A DNA stretch of 64,000 bases from Arthrobacter sp. S41 (GTDB lineage Bacteria; Actinomycetota; Actinomycetes; Actinomycetales; Micrococcaceae): assembly GCF_004320535.1 (NCBI RefSeq), contig NZ_SIHY01000003.1, positions 62,001 through 126,000 of the forward strand. Reading direction: 5' to 3'. A program made the position numbers and the translations under genes. Every line of letters starts with the position of its first letter. Positions within the stretch are counted from its first letter, which is position 1. Below are positions 36,076-45,423 of this stretch, one piece after another. The notes beneath the pieces are model-generated. The model did not search any database, had not been told where the DNA came from, and saw nothing but the letters and a program-made list of their open reading frames with translations.

Positions 36076-36645
36076 ATGACTCAATGCCACGTCCCAGATG
36101 AACCTACAATAATTCATCCTGCGCTGGCTGGACGGTACAGTCCGGTTCGATTCAACTCCACCCTCACGCTCACAACTGCAGAGGTCCACGCGCTACTAGA
36201 TGCAGCTAGGCACGCACCGTCGGCGGGCAACTCGCAGCCATGGAAATTTATCGTTGCACGACGAGGCGATGCGAATCATCAGAGAATCGTGCGGCGTCTA
36301 GCTCGAAGCTCATCGCTCTGGGCGCCAGCCGCTTCGCTATTGGTGGTGAATCTTGCTCACACCCTCGTTGAAGGCACAGCGGATTGGGAGTATTCAGAGT
36401 TCGCTCACTACGATCTCGGGCAAGCCGTCGCGCATATGACATTTCAGGGTCTAGCTATGGGACTAGCAGCACACCAGTTCAGGGCATTCGACCGAGATGG
36501 CATCACTTCTGACTTCGTTATTCCGCACCACTGGGAGGTTACTTCGATAACCGCATTCGGCACTGCCACCCACGCTGCTGGTGAACTAGCCTCTTCGGGA
36601 ACCAGCCGAGAACGGATGAGCTTGGACGAGATCATCTGGTCATGA
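36076..36645 (+). CDS. Nitroreductase-family protein
   Basis: 189-residue FMN-dependent oxidoreductase. It has GRYSPVRF, LLDAARHAPSAGNSQPWKFIV (FMN phosphate contact), DLGQAVAHMTFQGLAMGLAAHQF and the terminal R-rich tail ERMSLDEIIWS. Physiological substrate unknown; such proteins reduce quinones or nitroaromatics. A weak SD (AAAAGG) lies close to the ATG. The 183 bases after it hold a spaced 9-base inverted repeat (36702-36710 with 36749-36757) before lhr. Confidence 0.82.
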   Translation: MTQCHVPDEPTIIHPALAGRYSPVRFNSTLTLTTAEVHALLDAARHAPSAGNSQPWKFIVARRGDANHQRIVRRLARSSSLWAPAASLLVVNLAHTLVEGTADWEYSEFAHYDLGQAVAHMTFQGLAMGLAAHQFRAFDRDGITSDFVIPHHWEVTSITAFGTATHAAGELASSGTSRERMSLDEIIWS

Positions 36646-36828
36646 ACCGGAGCAGGTTTGAACTTCCGTACCAATGCTTAGTGCACTATCCAATGTTATG
36701 ACTCGGGTCCACCAATGCCTCTGAACGATGGACGGTAACCAACGGCGAGGACCCGAGACGCCGAGGCAGCACAATGATTCAAAGATGCCGTTCTCGAACT
36801 GTCGTGGGTAGAACGTAGTATCGATTCC

Positions 36829-39800
36829 ATGAGTGATGTGCTTTCCCGGTTTGGTGCGGCCACCCGCAAGTGGTTCACCGACGTCTTCACTGCGCCCACG
36901 GTTGCGCAAAGTGGCGCTTGGGAATCCATCTCCGATGGGAAGCACACCCTGGTCATTGCCCCAACCGGTTCAGGTAAAACCCTAGCCGCGTTCCTCTGGG
37001 CTTTGGACCGACTGCACCACGCAGAACTGGATACTCCAGCGCTACCGGGACTGGAATCCGATGCGGATCACCCTGTAGGCAACGGCACCAAGGTCCTCTA
37101 CATTTCGCCGTTGAAGGCCCTCGGCGTGGACGTTGAGCGCAACCTGCGCTCCCCACTTGCTGGCATTCGCGCCACTGCACACGAAATGGGTCTAACCCAG
37201 CCTTCGGTATCGGTGGGCGTACGCTCGGGCGATACCCCGGCCAATCACCGGCGCAAGCTGCTCAAGGATCCACCCGAAATCCTGATCACCACCCCCGAGT
37301 CGCTCTACCTGATGCTCACCAGCCAAGCGCGTAAAACCTTGGCTGAGGTACACACCGTCATCATCGATGAAGTCCACGCCATCGCCAATACCAAGCGTGG
37401 GACCCACTTGTCGCTGTCTTTGGAACGCCTTGATGCGTTACTGCCGACTCCGGCGCAACGCATCGGACTCTCGGCCACAGTGGAACCACCCGAAGAGGTT
37501 GCCCGGTTCTTGGCAGGCTCCGCACCGGTGAATATTGTGCGCCCACCATCCACCAAAAAGTGGAAACTGGCCGTACGCGTCCCGGTGGAAGACATGACCG
37601 ATTTGCCTTCGGCTGCCGGCGCTCACGATTTAGGGCCTAGCTCGTCCCCCACAGCATCGGCAAGCATCTGGCCACACGTGGAAAATCAGTTGGTGGATCT
37701 GGTGCTGGAAAACCACTCCACGATTATCTTCGCCAACTCCCGCCGGTTGGCCGAGCGCCTGACCGGACGACTCAACGACATCTACGCTGAGCGTGAGGGA
37801 TTCAGCGCAGAGGATACGTCCACCTCGTCCCCAGCAGTTTTGATGGCTCAAGCCGGTTCTACCGCTGCCGCCCATCCCGAAGCACCCTTGCTGGCCCGCG
37901 CCCATCACGGCTCGGTGTCCAAGGATGCGCGCGCCCAGATTGAAGAGGATCTGAAGCTGGGCAAGCTGCGCGCGGTGGTGGCCACCAGCTCGCTGGAACT
38001 CGGTATCGACATGGGCCTGGTGGATCTGGTCATCCAGGTCGAGTCCCCCAACTCCGTCTCCTCTGGTCTGCAACGTGTGGGCCGTGCCGGACACCAAGTC
38101 GGTTCTGTCTCTCAAGGCATCTTTTTCCCTAAGCACCGCGCTGACCTACTCTCCACTGCACTGGTGGTCACACGCATGTGCCAGGGAGCAATCGAAAAAA
38201 TGGTTATCCCGGCCAACCCGCTGGATGTGTTGGCCCAGCAGACTCTGGCCGCAGTGGCCATGGACGACTTGGAAGTTGAGAAGTGGTTCGAGACCGTACG
38301 CCGCTCCGCTCCCTACCAACAGCTCCCACGCAGCGCCTATCTGGCCACCTTGGACATGCTCTCGGGCAAATACCCCTCAGATGAATTTGCCACCCTGAAG
38401 CCACGGCTGATTTGGGACCGAGATGCCGGCACATTGGTAGCGCGCCCTGGAGCGCAACGCTTGGCCGTGATTTCCGGTGGCACCATCCCAGACCGTGGAC
38501 TTTTTGGTGTCTTCCTAGCCGGGGCCGAAGATGACAAGGCTCCCAAGCGTGTGGGTGAGCTGGATGAAGAAATGGTCTACGAGTCGCGGGTGGGTGACGT
38601 CTTTGCGCTCGGTGCGACCAGCTGGCGCATTGAAGACATTACCCATGACCGAGTGCTGGTCACCCCAGCCTTTGGCCAACCCGGCAAACTGCCTTTCTGG
38701 CACGGTGACGGTCTGGGCCGTCCGGTGGAACTTGGTGCGGCGCTAGGTGAATTCACCACGAGTTTGCTGGCCAGCGAACGAAGCGAAGCGTCAGGTGTTT
38801 TGCGTACCGGTGGGTTGGATGACTACGCAGCCAATAATCTTCTGAACTATTTGGGTGAGCAGCGCCGGGCGACCGGTCAGGTGCCCAACCATCAGAACTT
38901 TGTGATCGAGCGGTTCCATGATGAGCTTGGCGACTGGCGGGTCATCCTGCATTCTCCCTTTGGCCTAGCGGTCCACGCCCCGTGGGCGTTGGCGGTCGGT
39001 GCACGGGTGCGCGAACGTTGGGGTCTGGATGCTTCGGCTATGGCTGCCGACGATGGAATCGTGCTGCGCATTCCGGCCATGGATGATCAGGCGCCGGGCG
39101 CAGATCTTTTTGCCTTTGAAGCAGATGAAATCATTGACGTGGTCACCTCGCAGGTGGCAAATTCGGCGTTGTTTGCTTCGCGCTTCCGTGAGTGTGCCGC
39201 CAGGGCTTTGCTGCTGCCGCGGATCAATCCGAGCAAGCGCACCCCGTTGTGGCAGCAGCGTCAGCGGGCCAGCCAACTATTGGATGTCGCCCGGAATTAC
39301 CCGGACTTCCCAATCATCTTGGAAACGGTACGCGAGTGCCTGAATGATGTTTATGATCTGCCGGCGTTGTCCTCGATTCTCTCCAAGGTCTCTTCACGCG
39401 CCATCAGGCTGGTAGAAGTCACCACCGAATTGCCTTCGCCCTTCGCCCAGTCCTTGCTCTTTGGTTATGTTGCACAATTCCTCTATGAATCTGATGCGCC
39501 ACTGGCTGAACGCCGTGCAGCAGCCCTGAGTCTGGATCCGGTGTTGCTCGGTGAATTGCTGGGCCGCAATGATGTGCGTGAAATCCTTGATCCTCGAGTT
39601 ATCACCGGCTTGCAGGAACAGTTGCAGTATCGAGCAGATAACCGGCGTTTAGCCGGAATGGAAGGCGCAGCCGACCTGCTGCGTCTCTTGGGACCGCTGA
39701 CTAGCGAGGCCTTAGCCGCCCGACTGCGAGATCCAAATGAGGACAGTGCACCAATAGATCCGGCTACCGCAAGGGAACATGCCGAAGCCCTAGTTGCCAC

Positions 39801-41493
39801 TCGCCGTGCTTTCACCCTGCGTCAAAGTGGGTCTTTGGCCTACGCCGCGATCGAAGATGCCGGCAAGTTACGTGATGCCTTGGGCACCCCGCTGCCCACC
39901 GGGATTCCGGCGGCGTTCTTGGAGCCGGTGGCCGACCCCATCCAAGATCTGATCTCACGCTACGCGCGCACCCATGTTCCTTTTACGCTCACCGAAATTG
40001 CTGCAGAACTCTCACTGGGTGTTGCGGTGTTGCGACCAATACTCGACCAGCTGGTGGCTGCCGGCAGACTATCGGTCGGCGCCTTCCGCCCGGTGGAGAT
40101 TGTGCCCGAGGGCATCAGCGGTGATGAATACTGCGATGTCCAAGTGCTGCGCACCATTCGCACCGGGTCTTTGGCTGCCCTGCGCGCTGAGGTGGAGCCG
40201 GTTGATCAAAACACCTATGCCCGGTTCCTTCCCGCCTGGCAGCAGGTTGGATCAACTCTTAGTGGCCCCGATGGCCTTTATGAAATCATCGCTCAACTTG
40301 CTGGAGCTGAAGTGCCCGCCTCCGCGCTGGAGTCCTTCATTCTTCCTGCCCGACTCAACGGCTATCAAAGCTCGTGGCTAGATGAACTGTGCAGCGCGGG
40401 AGATATTCTGGTGTGTGGCGCAGGTGCAGCCGGTGGCAAAGACGGCTGGTTGTCGTTGCATACTGCCGAACACGCAGCGCTCTCCTTGCCAACGCCTGAT
40501 GTCAGTAGCCTTCAGGCCATAGATCTGCGCGTGCTTGAAGCCTTTGAATCAACCGGCGCCTATTTTGCTGAGGAACTCGCCGCCCGCATCCACCATCCGG
40601 ATAAGCCTCCGGTCAGTGCCCAAGACATTGCTGAGTCATGCTGGAGGCTTTTCTGGGCCGGATATATTTCACCCGACACCTTGGCTCCGATTCGCGGTTA
40701 CTTGGCCGGCGGAAGTACTGCACACAAGATCGCCAAACCGGCACCGCGCGCCCGTGCCGCACGGCTCAACAGGCTCTCGGGTCTGAACCGTCTTGCGCAG
40801 GATCACGGTGGCTCCCCGATGCGTAGTCCACGCGGTTCAGCGCGTTGGTCTTTGCTCCCCCAGCCGGTAGCGGATCCCACCATTTCAGCGCATGCGACAG
40901 CAGAGATCATGCTGGAACGCTATGGCGTACTTACCCGCGGCTCGGTCGCCGCCGAAGCAGTACCTGGCGGCTTCGGTCAGCTGTACCGGGTGTTGTCCAA
41001 GTTGGAAGAAGCAGGGCATGCCCGTCGTGGTTACTTCGTGGAAAAGCTGGGTGCTGCCCAGTTCTCCACTTCAACCACCATTGACCGTTTGCGTGGATAC
41101 CAGCTCTCCGAGGATCCTCGCCGTCAGCCTGTAGCCATGGTGCTCGCTTCGACAGACCCGGCCAATCCTTATGGTGCGGCGCTGGGCTGGCCAGCCACGC
41201 AGACCGGGCACCGCCCTGGACGCAAAGCCGGTGCCATCGTTGGGATGTTGGATGGTCAATTGTGTTTGTACCTGGAACGCGGCGGCCGCACGGTGCTAAC
41301 TTTTGCCCAGCTTCCAGAAGAGTCATGGAACATCATTGCCATGCATCTGGTGGCTGCCCTACGCACGGCCAAGGTGGAGAAAATTGCCATCGCTACCGTG
41401 GACGGTCAACCTATACTCGACCATCCGGTGGGAGCCGCCCTATTGGCTGCAGGTTTCTATTCGACGCCGCAAGGCATTCGATTCCGGCGCTGA
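36829..41493 (+). CDS. lhr: Lhr-type ATP-dependent DNA helicase
   Basis: 1554-residue superfamily-2 helicase. Q-motif-like TVAQSGAWESI, Walker A APTGSGKT (44-51), DEVH box (180-183), motif III SATVEPP, and helicase C with GLQRVGRAGHQ; a winged-helix and beta-barrel core (Lhr core, DEAD-assoc) follows, and the C-terminal 600 residues form the large Lhr extension. Long Lhr proteins of this size are common in actinobacteria and act as 3'-5' translocases in DNA repair. TAGTAT lies seven bases before the ATG. Confidence 0.93.
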   Translation: MSDVLSRFGAATRKWFTDVFTAPTVAQSGAWESISDGKHTLVIAPTGSGKTLAAFLWALDRLHHAELDTPALPGLESDADHPVGNGTKVLYISPLKALGVDVERNLRSPLAGIRATAHEMGLTQPSVSVGVRSGDTPANHRRKLLKDPPEILITTPESLYLMLTSQARKTLAEVHTVIIDEVHAIANTKRGTHLSLSLERLDALLPTPAQRIGLSATVEPPEEVARFLAGSAPVNIVRPPSTKKWKLAVRVPVEDMTDLPSAAGAHDLGPSSSPTASASIWPHVENQLVDLVLENHSTIIFANSRRLAERLTGRLNDIYAEREGFSAEDTSTSSPAVLMAQAGSTAAAHPEAPLLARAHHGSVSKDARAQIEEDLKLGKLRAVVATSSLELGIDMGLVDLVIQVESPNSVSSGLQRVGRAGHQVGSVSQGIFFPKHRADLLSTALVVTRMCQGAIEKMVIPANPLDVLAQQTLAAVAMDDLEVEKWFETVRRSAPYQQLPRSAYLATLDMLSGKYPSDEFATLKPRLIWDRDAGTLVARPGAQRLAVISGGTIPDRGLFGVFLAGAEDDKAPKRVGELDEEMVYESRVGDVFALGATSWRIEDITHDRVLVTPAFGQPGKLPFWHGDGLGRPVELGAALGEFTTSLLASERSEASGVLRTGGLDDYAANNLLNYLGEQRRATGQVPNHQNFVIERFHDELGDWRVILHSPFGLAVHAPWALAVGARVRERWGLDASAMAADDGIVLRIPAMDDQAPGADLFAFEADEIIDVVTSQVANSALFASRFRECAARALLLPRINPSKRTPLWQQRQRASQLLDVARNYPDFPIILETVRECLNDVYDLPALSSILSKVSSRAIRLVEVTTELPSPFAQSLLFGYVAQFLYESDAPLAERRAAALSLDPVLLGELLGRNDVREILDPRVITGLQEQLQYRADNRRLAGMEGAADLLRLLGPLTSEALAARLRDPNEDSAPIDPATAREHAEALVATRRAFTLRQSGSLAYAAIEDAGKLRDALGTPLPTGIPAAFLEPVADPIQDLISRYARTHVPFTLTEIAAELSLGVAVLRPILDQLVAAGRLSVGAFRPVEIVPEGISGDEYCDVQVLRTIRTGSLAALRAEVEPVDQNTYARFLPAWQQVGSTLSGPDGLYEIIAQLAGAEVPASALESFILPARLNGYQSSWLDELCSAGDILVCGAGAAGGKDGWLSLHTAEHAALSLPTPDVSSLQAIDLRVLEAFESTGAYFAEELAARIHHPDKPPVSAQDIAESCWRLFWAGYISPDTLAPIRGYLAGGSTAHKIAKPAPRARAARLNRLSGLNRLAQDHGGSPMRSPRGSARWSLLPQPVADPTISAHATAEIMLERYGVLTRGSVAAEAVPGGFGQLYRVLSKLEEAGHARRGYFVEKLGAAQFSTSTTIDRLRGYQLSEDPRRQPVAMVLASTDPANPYGAALGWPATQTGHRPGRKAGAIVGMLDGQLCLYLERGGRTVLTFAQLPEESWNIIAMHLVAALRTAKVEKIAIATVDGQPILDHPVGAALLAAGFYSTPQGIRFRR

Positions 41494-41518
41494 TTCCTGA
41501 ACAGAAAGAAGAGCTCTC

Positions 41519-42343
41519 ATGCCTGAAGGTGATTCCGTCTATCGTGCCACTGCACGGCTCCACCAAGCCCTGGCAGGGCAGAGCTTACTGTCTTCTGATT
41601 TTAGAGTTCCGGCCTTGGCGACAAGAGATCTCAAAGACTATGTTGTGCATGAGGTAGTTCCAGCGGGTAAACACCTGTTGATGCGACTGCATCCTCCAGT
41701 CGCTGGGTCTTCTGAATTCTCTGCCAAGCCACTGACCCTGCACTCGCATCTTCTGATGGAAGGGCGCTGGGATCTGTATGCCTCGAATGAGCGTTGGAAG
41801 AAACCAGCGCACACTGCACGCGTAGTGCTCAAAACATCTACGGTGACGGCCGTGGGCTTTGATATTGCTCAGGTGCGCTTGGTACCTACCGAACAAGAGG
41901 CTGAACTCATCGGTCATTTGGGACCCGATTTGTTGGGTGCGGATTGGGACGCTCAGGTGGCGGTTGAAAACCTGCAAAGTCATCCACAGCAAGGTATTGG
42001 CCAAGCATTGCTGGATCAACGGCTGATGGCCGGTGTGGGAAATGTGTACCGTTGCGAAATCTTGTTTCTTAAACGTCTACACCCACTGACCCAAGTCGGC
42101 CAGATTGCTGACCTTCCGGCAGTAGTTCATATGGCCCACCGTCTGCTGACGGTAAATAAGGACCGGACTCGTCGCGTGACCACCGGCACCGAACGGACCC
42201 GAGAACCGCTCTGGGTTTATGGCCGTGCAGGAAAACCATGCCTTCGCTGCGGCACCCCTATCGCGTTACTCAAGATCCCATCAACTTCAGAAGGTTCCGA
42301 GCGAGATTGCTACTGGTGCCCACATTGCCAACCGGCGGTCTGA
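41519..42343 (+). CDS. nei: Fpg/Nei-family DNA glycosylase (Nei2-like)
   Basis: 274-residue base-excision repair enzyme. The N-terminus MPEGDSVYR gives catalytic proline P2 and glutamate E3; an H2TH region lies around GIGQALLDQRLMAGVGNVYR, and the zinc finger uses C241, C244 and two of C264/C267/C270. This is the Nei/endonuclease VIII type rather than MutM, which keeps PELPEVET. It follows lhr by 25 bases, a repair-gene pairing also common in mycobacteria. Confidence 0.9.
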   Translation: MPEGDSVYRATARLHQALAGQSLLSSDFRVPALATRDLKDYVVHEVVPAGKHLLMRLHPPVAGSSEFSAKPLTLHSHLLMEGRWDLYASNERWKKPAHTARVVLKTSTVTAVGFDIAQVRLVPTEQEAELIGHLGPDLLGADWDAQVAVENLQSHPQQGIGQALLDQRLMAGVGNVYRCEILFLKRLHPLTQVGQIADLPAVVHMAHRLLTVNKDRTRRVTTGTERTREPLWVYGRAGKPCLRCGTPIALLKIPSTSEGSERDCYWCPHCQPAV

Positions 42344-42375
42344 AGCCCTACTGAAGAGATGAAAGAATAGCCTTT

Positions 42376-43395
42376 ATGGCTATGGAATCCCCGCTCCCCG
42401 TTCGTAACGGCGTTAATGCAACCCGTTTGCGGCTTCCGCAAGACGGAGCGTGGGCCACCGTGGCCGATTATCTGCTGGAACGCTTTGGCCATGTGGATCC
42501 TGAAGGCATCTTGCGACGCTTTGATAACCAAGAAATTGTTGGACTCGGCGGCGTGCCTCTAGACCGCCAAACAACCATGGATGAACACGAGTTCATCTGG
42601 TACTACCGCTCATTGCCGGTAGAAACGCCAATTCCTTTTGAAGCCAAGATCCTGCACCAAGATGAACACTTGCTGGTTGTCGATAAGCCACATTTTTTGC
42701 CTACCACTCCCGGTGGACGATTCATCCAAGAATCGGCTCTGGTTCGTTTGCGCAACCAAACCGGCATTGATGATCTTGTTCCGATGCACCGGTTGGACCG
42801 TGCCACCGCGGGCGTCATTCTTTTTGCCGTGAACCCAGCAACCCGCGGCGACTATCAGATGCTTTTTGAACGCCGTGAAATCAGCAAACGCTATAAAGCG
42901 GTCGTCGCACTGCAGCCCGGAGCGGGTCTGGAAACCGGCCGAGTGCTTCAGCCAAACGGCGAACATTCACTGGTCAAAGACGAAGCGCAACTGCACAACT
43001 TGCTTGGCCAGATGCCCATGGTTTACGAAAACCGCATGTCCAAGGTCAAGGGACAGTTGCGATCCGTCGTCAAAGATGGTGAACCCAATGCAAAGACCTT
43101 CATTGATGTTGAAGCCGTAGGCCGCAGTGCAGGTCACCATGCAGGAGTGGAAGTTGCGTTGATGGATCTCAAACCGCATTCGGGCAAAACCCACCAGTTG
43201 CGCGTGCATCTAGCTTCATTGGGTCTGGGAATTATCAATGATGCTTTTTATCCGCGTTTGTGGGACTTGGCTCCGGATGATTACCAGCGCCCGCTACAGC
43301 TGTTGGCGCACACCATTTCCTTTACTGATCCACTGACCGGAATTGACCGTAGTTTCAGCTCTGCTCAGCAGTTGGCCGAAGCGCCGGTCATCTAG
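42376..43395 (+). CDS. RluA-family pseudouridine synthase
   Basis: 339-residue pseudouridine synthase with catalytic D141 in MHRLDRATAGVILFA, and the family segments LVVDKPHFLPTTPGG, SKRYKAVV, KPHSGKTHQLRVHLASLGLGI. The target (23S rRNA or tRNA) cannot be told. Two ATG codons (42376 and 42382) are possible. An N-terminal extension of about 85 residues precedes the catalytic domain. Confidence 0.9.
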   Translation: MAMESPLPVRNGVNATRLRLPQDGAWATVADYLLERFGHVDPEGILRRFDNQEIVGLGGVPLDRQTTMDEHEFIWYYRSLPVETPIPFEAKILHQDEHLLVVDKPHFLPTTPGGRFIQESALVRLRNQTGIDDLVPMHRLDRATAGVILFAVNPATRGDYQMLFERREISKRYKAVVALQPGAGLETGRVLQPNGEHSLVKDEAQLHNLLGQMPMVYENRMSKVKGQLRSVVKDGEPNAKTFIDVEAVGRSAGHHAGVEVALMDLKPHSGKTHQLRVHLASLGLGIINDAFYPRLWDLAPDDYQRPLQLLAHTISFTDPLTGIDRSFSSAQQLAEAPVI

Positions 43396-43444
43396 CCGAC
43401 TTACTGGAAGCGAAACAGGATTAGGCCTAAAAGAATTTTCATTC

Positions 43445-43729
43445 CTATCTTTCGTATAGACGTCCGGTGTCCCGTATTCGGGCAACGTCGCTTTGACTCA
43501 AATTTGTACGAACACCTATCGCACGAACGGAAACTCCATGCGACAGGGCTGAAGAAATAGCATGTTCAAGCTCTTCAATGCAGCCAGCCAAAGCATCGGT
43601 ATGTGAGGACTTCTTCTCGACTGCTTGCAGCTCGACCAATCTAGCAATCAACGTGTCAATCCACGCCCAGTCATATTCAACCGATGTTTTGGCATCGTCC
43701 TCGTGATGAAATATGACCCAATCGTTCAT
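43445..43729 (-). CDS. Small helical protein with putative helix-turn-helix
   Basis: 94 residues from the ATG at 43729, which has GAGAGG ten bases upstream; longer starts up to 43834 are also open. The sequence (NDWVIFHHEDDAKTSVEYD..., then a helical stretch, then SVRAIGVRTNLSQSDVARI) ends in what looks like a helix-turn-helix. I do not recognise a family. It begins the accessory stretch running to 46.2 kb. Confidence 0.55.
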   Translation of the reverse strand: MNDWVIFHHEDDAKTSVEYDWAWIDTLIARLVELQAVEKKSSHTDALAGCIEELEHAISSALSHGVSVRAIGVRTNLSQSDVARIRDTGRLYER

Positions 43730-44097
43730 CAGTTGAATTCCTCTCACGTGGCGACATTGTAAGCAAATACCTTGCTGCAGACTCATGAGGGGCAAATAGA
43801 ACGCCCCTACGTAGACTCTAGCGCTGGTGAGCAAGCGGTAGTTGGCATCGAATCACAACTTGGTTCTCAACAATTGTGTGCAGCGCGGTCTGAACAATTG
43901 TTTGTGGTCGAAAACGGTCGTGCTTGACCAGGAAACAAGAAACTAACAAGGTGCCACTTTCCGAAGTCCTCAATACTCCTGCACATTGTAGTCAGCCCGC
44001 AAGAGGAACGGTCTACGGGACGGCGGCGGCAGTCTGCTTGCGGGTTCTCGCGCGCATCAACGTGATTCGGCGAACCCTGCCGTGCCATACTTGCGAA
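43730..44097. other. Gene-free stretch with a direct repeat
   Basis: 368 bases without a convincing gene. A 13-base direct repeat (CAACAATTGTGTG at 43868 and GAACAATTGTTTG at 43892, 11 of 13 identical), each with a palindromic AACAATTGTT-like core, stands 24 bases apart and could be an operator pair. CATACT (44086-44091) is six bases before the next ATG. Confidence 0.4.
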
Positions 44098-44739
44098 ATG
44101 CTCAACGATTACTGGCCTCTCGCCCAATTGACGCTTTCAACCAAACATTTGGAACTCCGCGTTCCAAACGATGACGAGCTGTCCGTACTCGCCCAGGTTG
44201 CGGCCAGCGGCGTGCACGAACCTGGTGAGCACCCCTTCTTGACACCTTGGACAGATCTTCCTCCTCGTGAGCGGGCACTCCACGTGTTGCAACAGCACTG
44301 GAGCCGCCGGGGCATGTGGTGTGCGGAAGATTGGGCATTGGAAATGGGCGTATTTCGTGGAGACCAGCCGGTAGGCATGGTCACGCTAAAGGCACGCAAT
44401 TTTTCTGTATTGCGTGAAGTAAAAACCGAGTCGTGGCTTGGCCTTGAATTTCACCGACAAGGCATTGGTACTGAGGCCCGGACAGCCTTGCTGAGTCTTG
44501 CTTTTGAGGGACTGGGAGCAGTTGCGGCGCTGACCGAGGTATTCCATGACAACGTTGGTTCGCAAGGCGTCTCGCGTAAGCTCGGATATCTTCACGATGG
44601 TATCTCGCGGGATGTTCTTGCCGGGCGAGCCGTAGTCTCCGACCGTCTGCGCCTCGATTTTTCAGATTGGGTACCGACCGATCCCGCATATTTGGTCGTG
44701 ACCGGTCTGGCAAAAGCACTTCCATTCTTCGACGCCTAG
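44098..44739 (+). CDS. RimJ/RimL-type GNAT acetyltransferase
   Basis: 213-residue acetyltransferase. It has the RimL layout: TKHLELRVPNDDELSVLA, ALEMGVFRGDQPVGMV, TESWLGLEFHRQGIGTEAR (acetyl-CoA loop RQGIGT) and NVGSQGVSRKLGYLHDG. The ATG fits the family N-terminus; an open frame further upstream (to 43924) is not used by the family. Target unknown. A hairpin repeat lies directly after it (44762-44785). Confidence 0.75.
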   Translation: MLNDYWPLAQLTLSTKHLELRVPNDDELSVLAQVAASGVHEPGEHPFLTPWTDLPPRERALHVLQQHWSRRGMWCAEDWALEMGVFRGDQPVGMVTLKARNFSVLREVKTESWLGLEFHRQGIGTEARTALLSLAFEGLGAVAALTEVFHDNVGSQGVSRKLGYLHDGISRDVLAGRAVVSDRLRLDFSDWVPTDPAYLVVTGLAKALPFFDA

Positions 44740-44761
44740 GAACCTACTCGGAGAGACGACG

Positions 44762-44785
44762 CCCGTAGGCGGAACCCCTACTGGG
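44762..44785 (+). repeat. Short hairpin repeat, copy A
   Basis: 24 bases, CCCGTAGGCGGAACCCCTAC followed by TGGG; the ends can pair. 21 of 24 bases match copy B at 45400. Located between an acetyltransferase and the CYTH gene. Confidence 0.5.
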
Positions 44786-44833
44786 ACGGATTTCCCCAGA
44801 TCGTGAGTTTTTCTCAGGAGCCGCTTACAGCGC

Positions 44834-45352
44834 CTAGTTGATTTTGGTTTCGTGCAGGTCCAGGTACGCACCCGTCACGAGCGCGCTTTCCTCAATTCCG
44901 AATGCTTCAACGAGCCGGTGTGCTTCCGAAATTGCTGCCTCAGAGTCCATTTTGTCGCCCACGGTCACTTCCAGTTCCACGAACTCGCCCAGTCCTTCAA
45001 CGCGATCGAGGTGCACCCTGGCCTGACCGATCTGAAACACCATTCGGTGCTTCCGAACCCGTCCGGCCTCGCCGTAGGCGAGGGCCAAGACCGATCGCAA
45101 CCCCTCGGGGTCGGCTGTCTCCGAATGGATGTAAAAGGATGTTTTGGGACCGAGCCGATCTGCCCTGCGGTAGAAGATCAGTACACCGTGTCGGTCGTCA
45201 AGGACCCGGAGCTTGAGCCTGCCATTGGGGCAAACGAAAAAGGTATCGTCCTGGGCAACATGCTCTGGCCCTGCGTCTGCCAAAGACGCGACAACCGGAA
45301 TCAGGGTCTCGAGGCTGGCCACGCGGGCTTTGATTTCGATATTCGTCGGCAT
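44834..45352 (-). CDS. CYTH-domain protein (class IV adenylate cyclase-like)
   Basis: 172 residues starting at MPTNIEIKARV, the N-terminal CYTH signature, here NIEIK in place of ExExK (one glutamate is asparagine). Further CYTH strands carry LKLRVLDDRHGVLIFYRR, KTSFYIHS, VRKHRMVFQIGQARVHLDRVEGLGEFVELE. CYTH enzymes hydrolyse triphosphates or make cAMP; this clade is usually of unknown substrate. It lies between two acetyltransferase genes and two hairpin repeats. Confidence 0.8.
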   Translation of the reverse strand: MPTNIEIKARVASLETLIPVVASLADAGPEHVAQDDTFFVCPNGRLKLRVLDDRHGVLIFYRRADRLGPKTSFYIHSETADPEGLRSVLALAYGEAGRVRKHRMVFQIGQARVHLDRVEGLGEFVELEVTVGDKMDSEAAISEAHRLVEAFGIEESALVTGAYLDLHETKIN

Positions 45353-45399
45353 GAATCCACTAAACCACGTCGTTATCGTCAAGTGACCATCCGGGACTG

Positions 45400-45423
45400 C
45401 CCGTAGGCCGAACCCTTACCGGG
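45400..45423 (+). repeat. Short hairpin repeat, copy B
   Basis: 24 bases beginning CCCGTAGGCCGAACCC and ending TTACCGGG. It covers the stop codon of the convergent acetyltransferase. Confidence 0.5.

Noticed and set aside
43924-44097. N-terminal extension of the acetyltransferase at 44098
   Set aside because: The extension is cysteine- and arginine-rich and not part of the RimL fold; the ATG at 44098 fits the family and a CATACT box.
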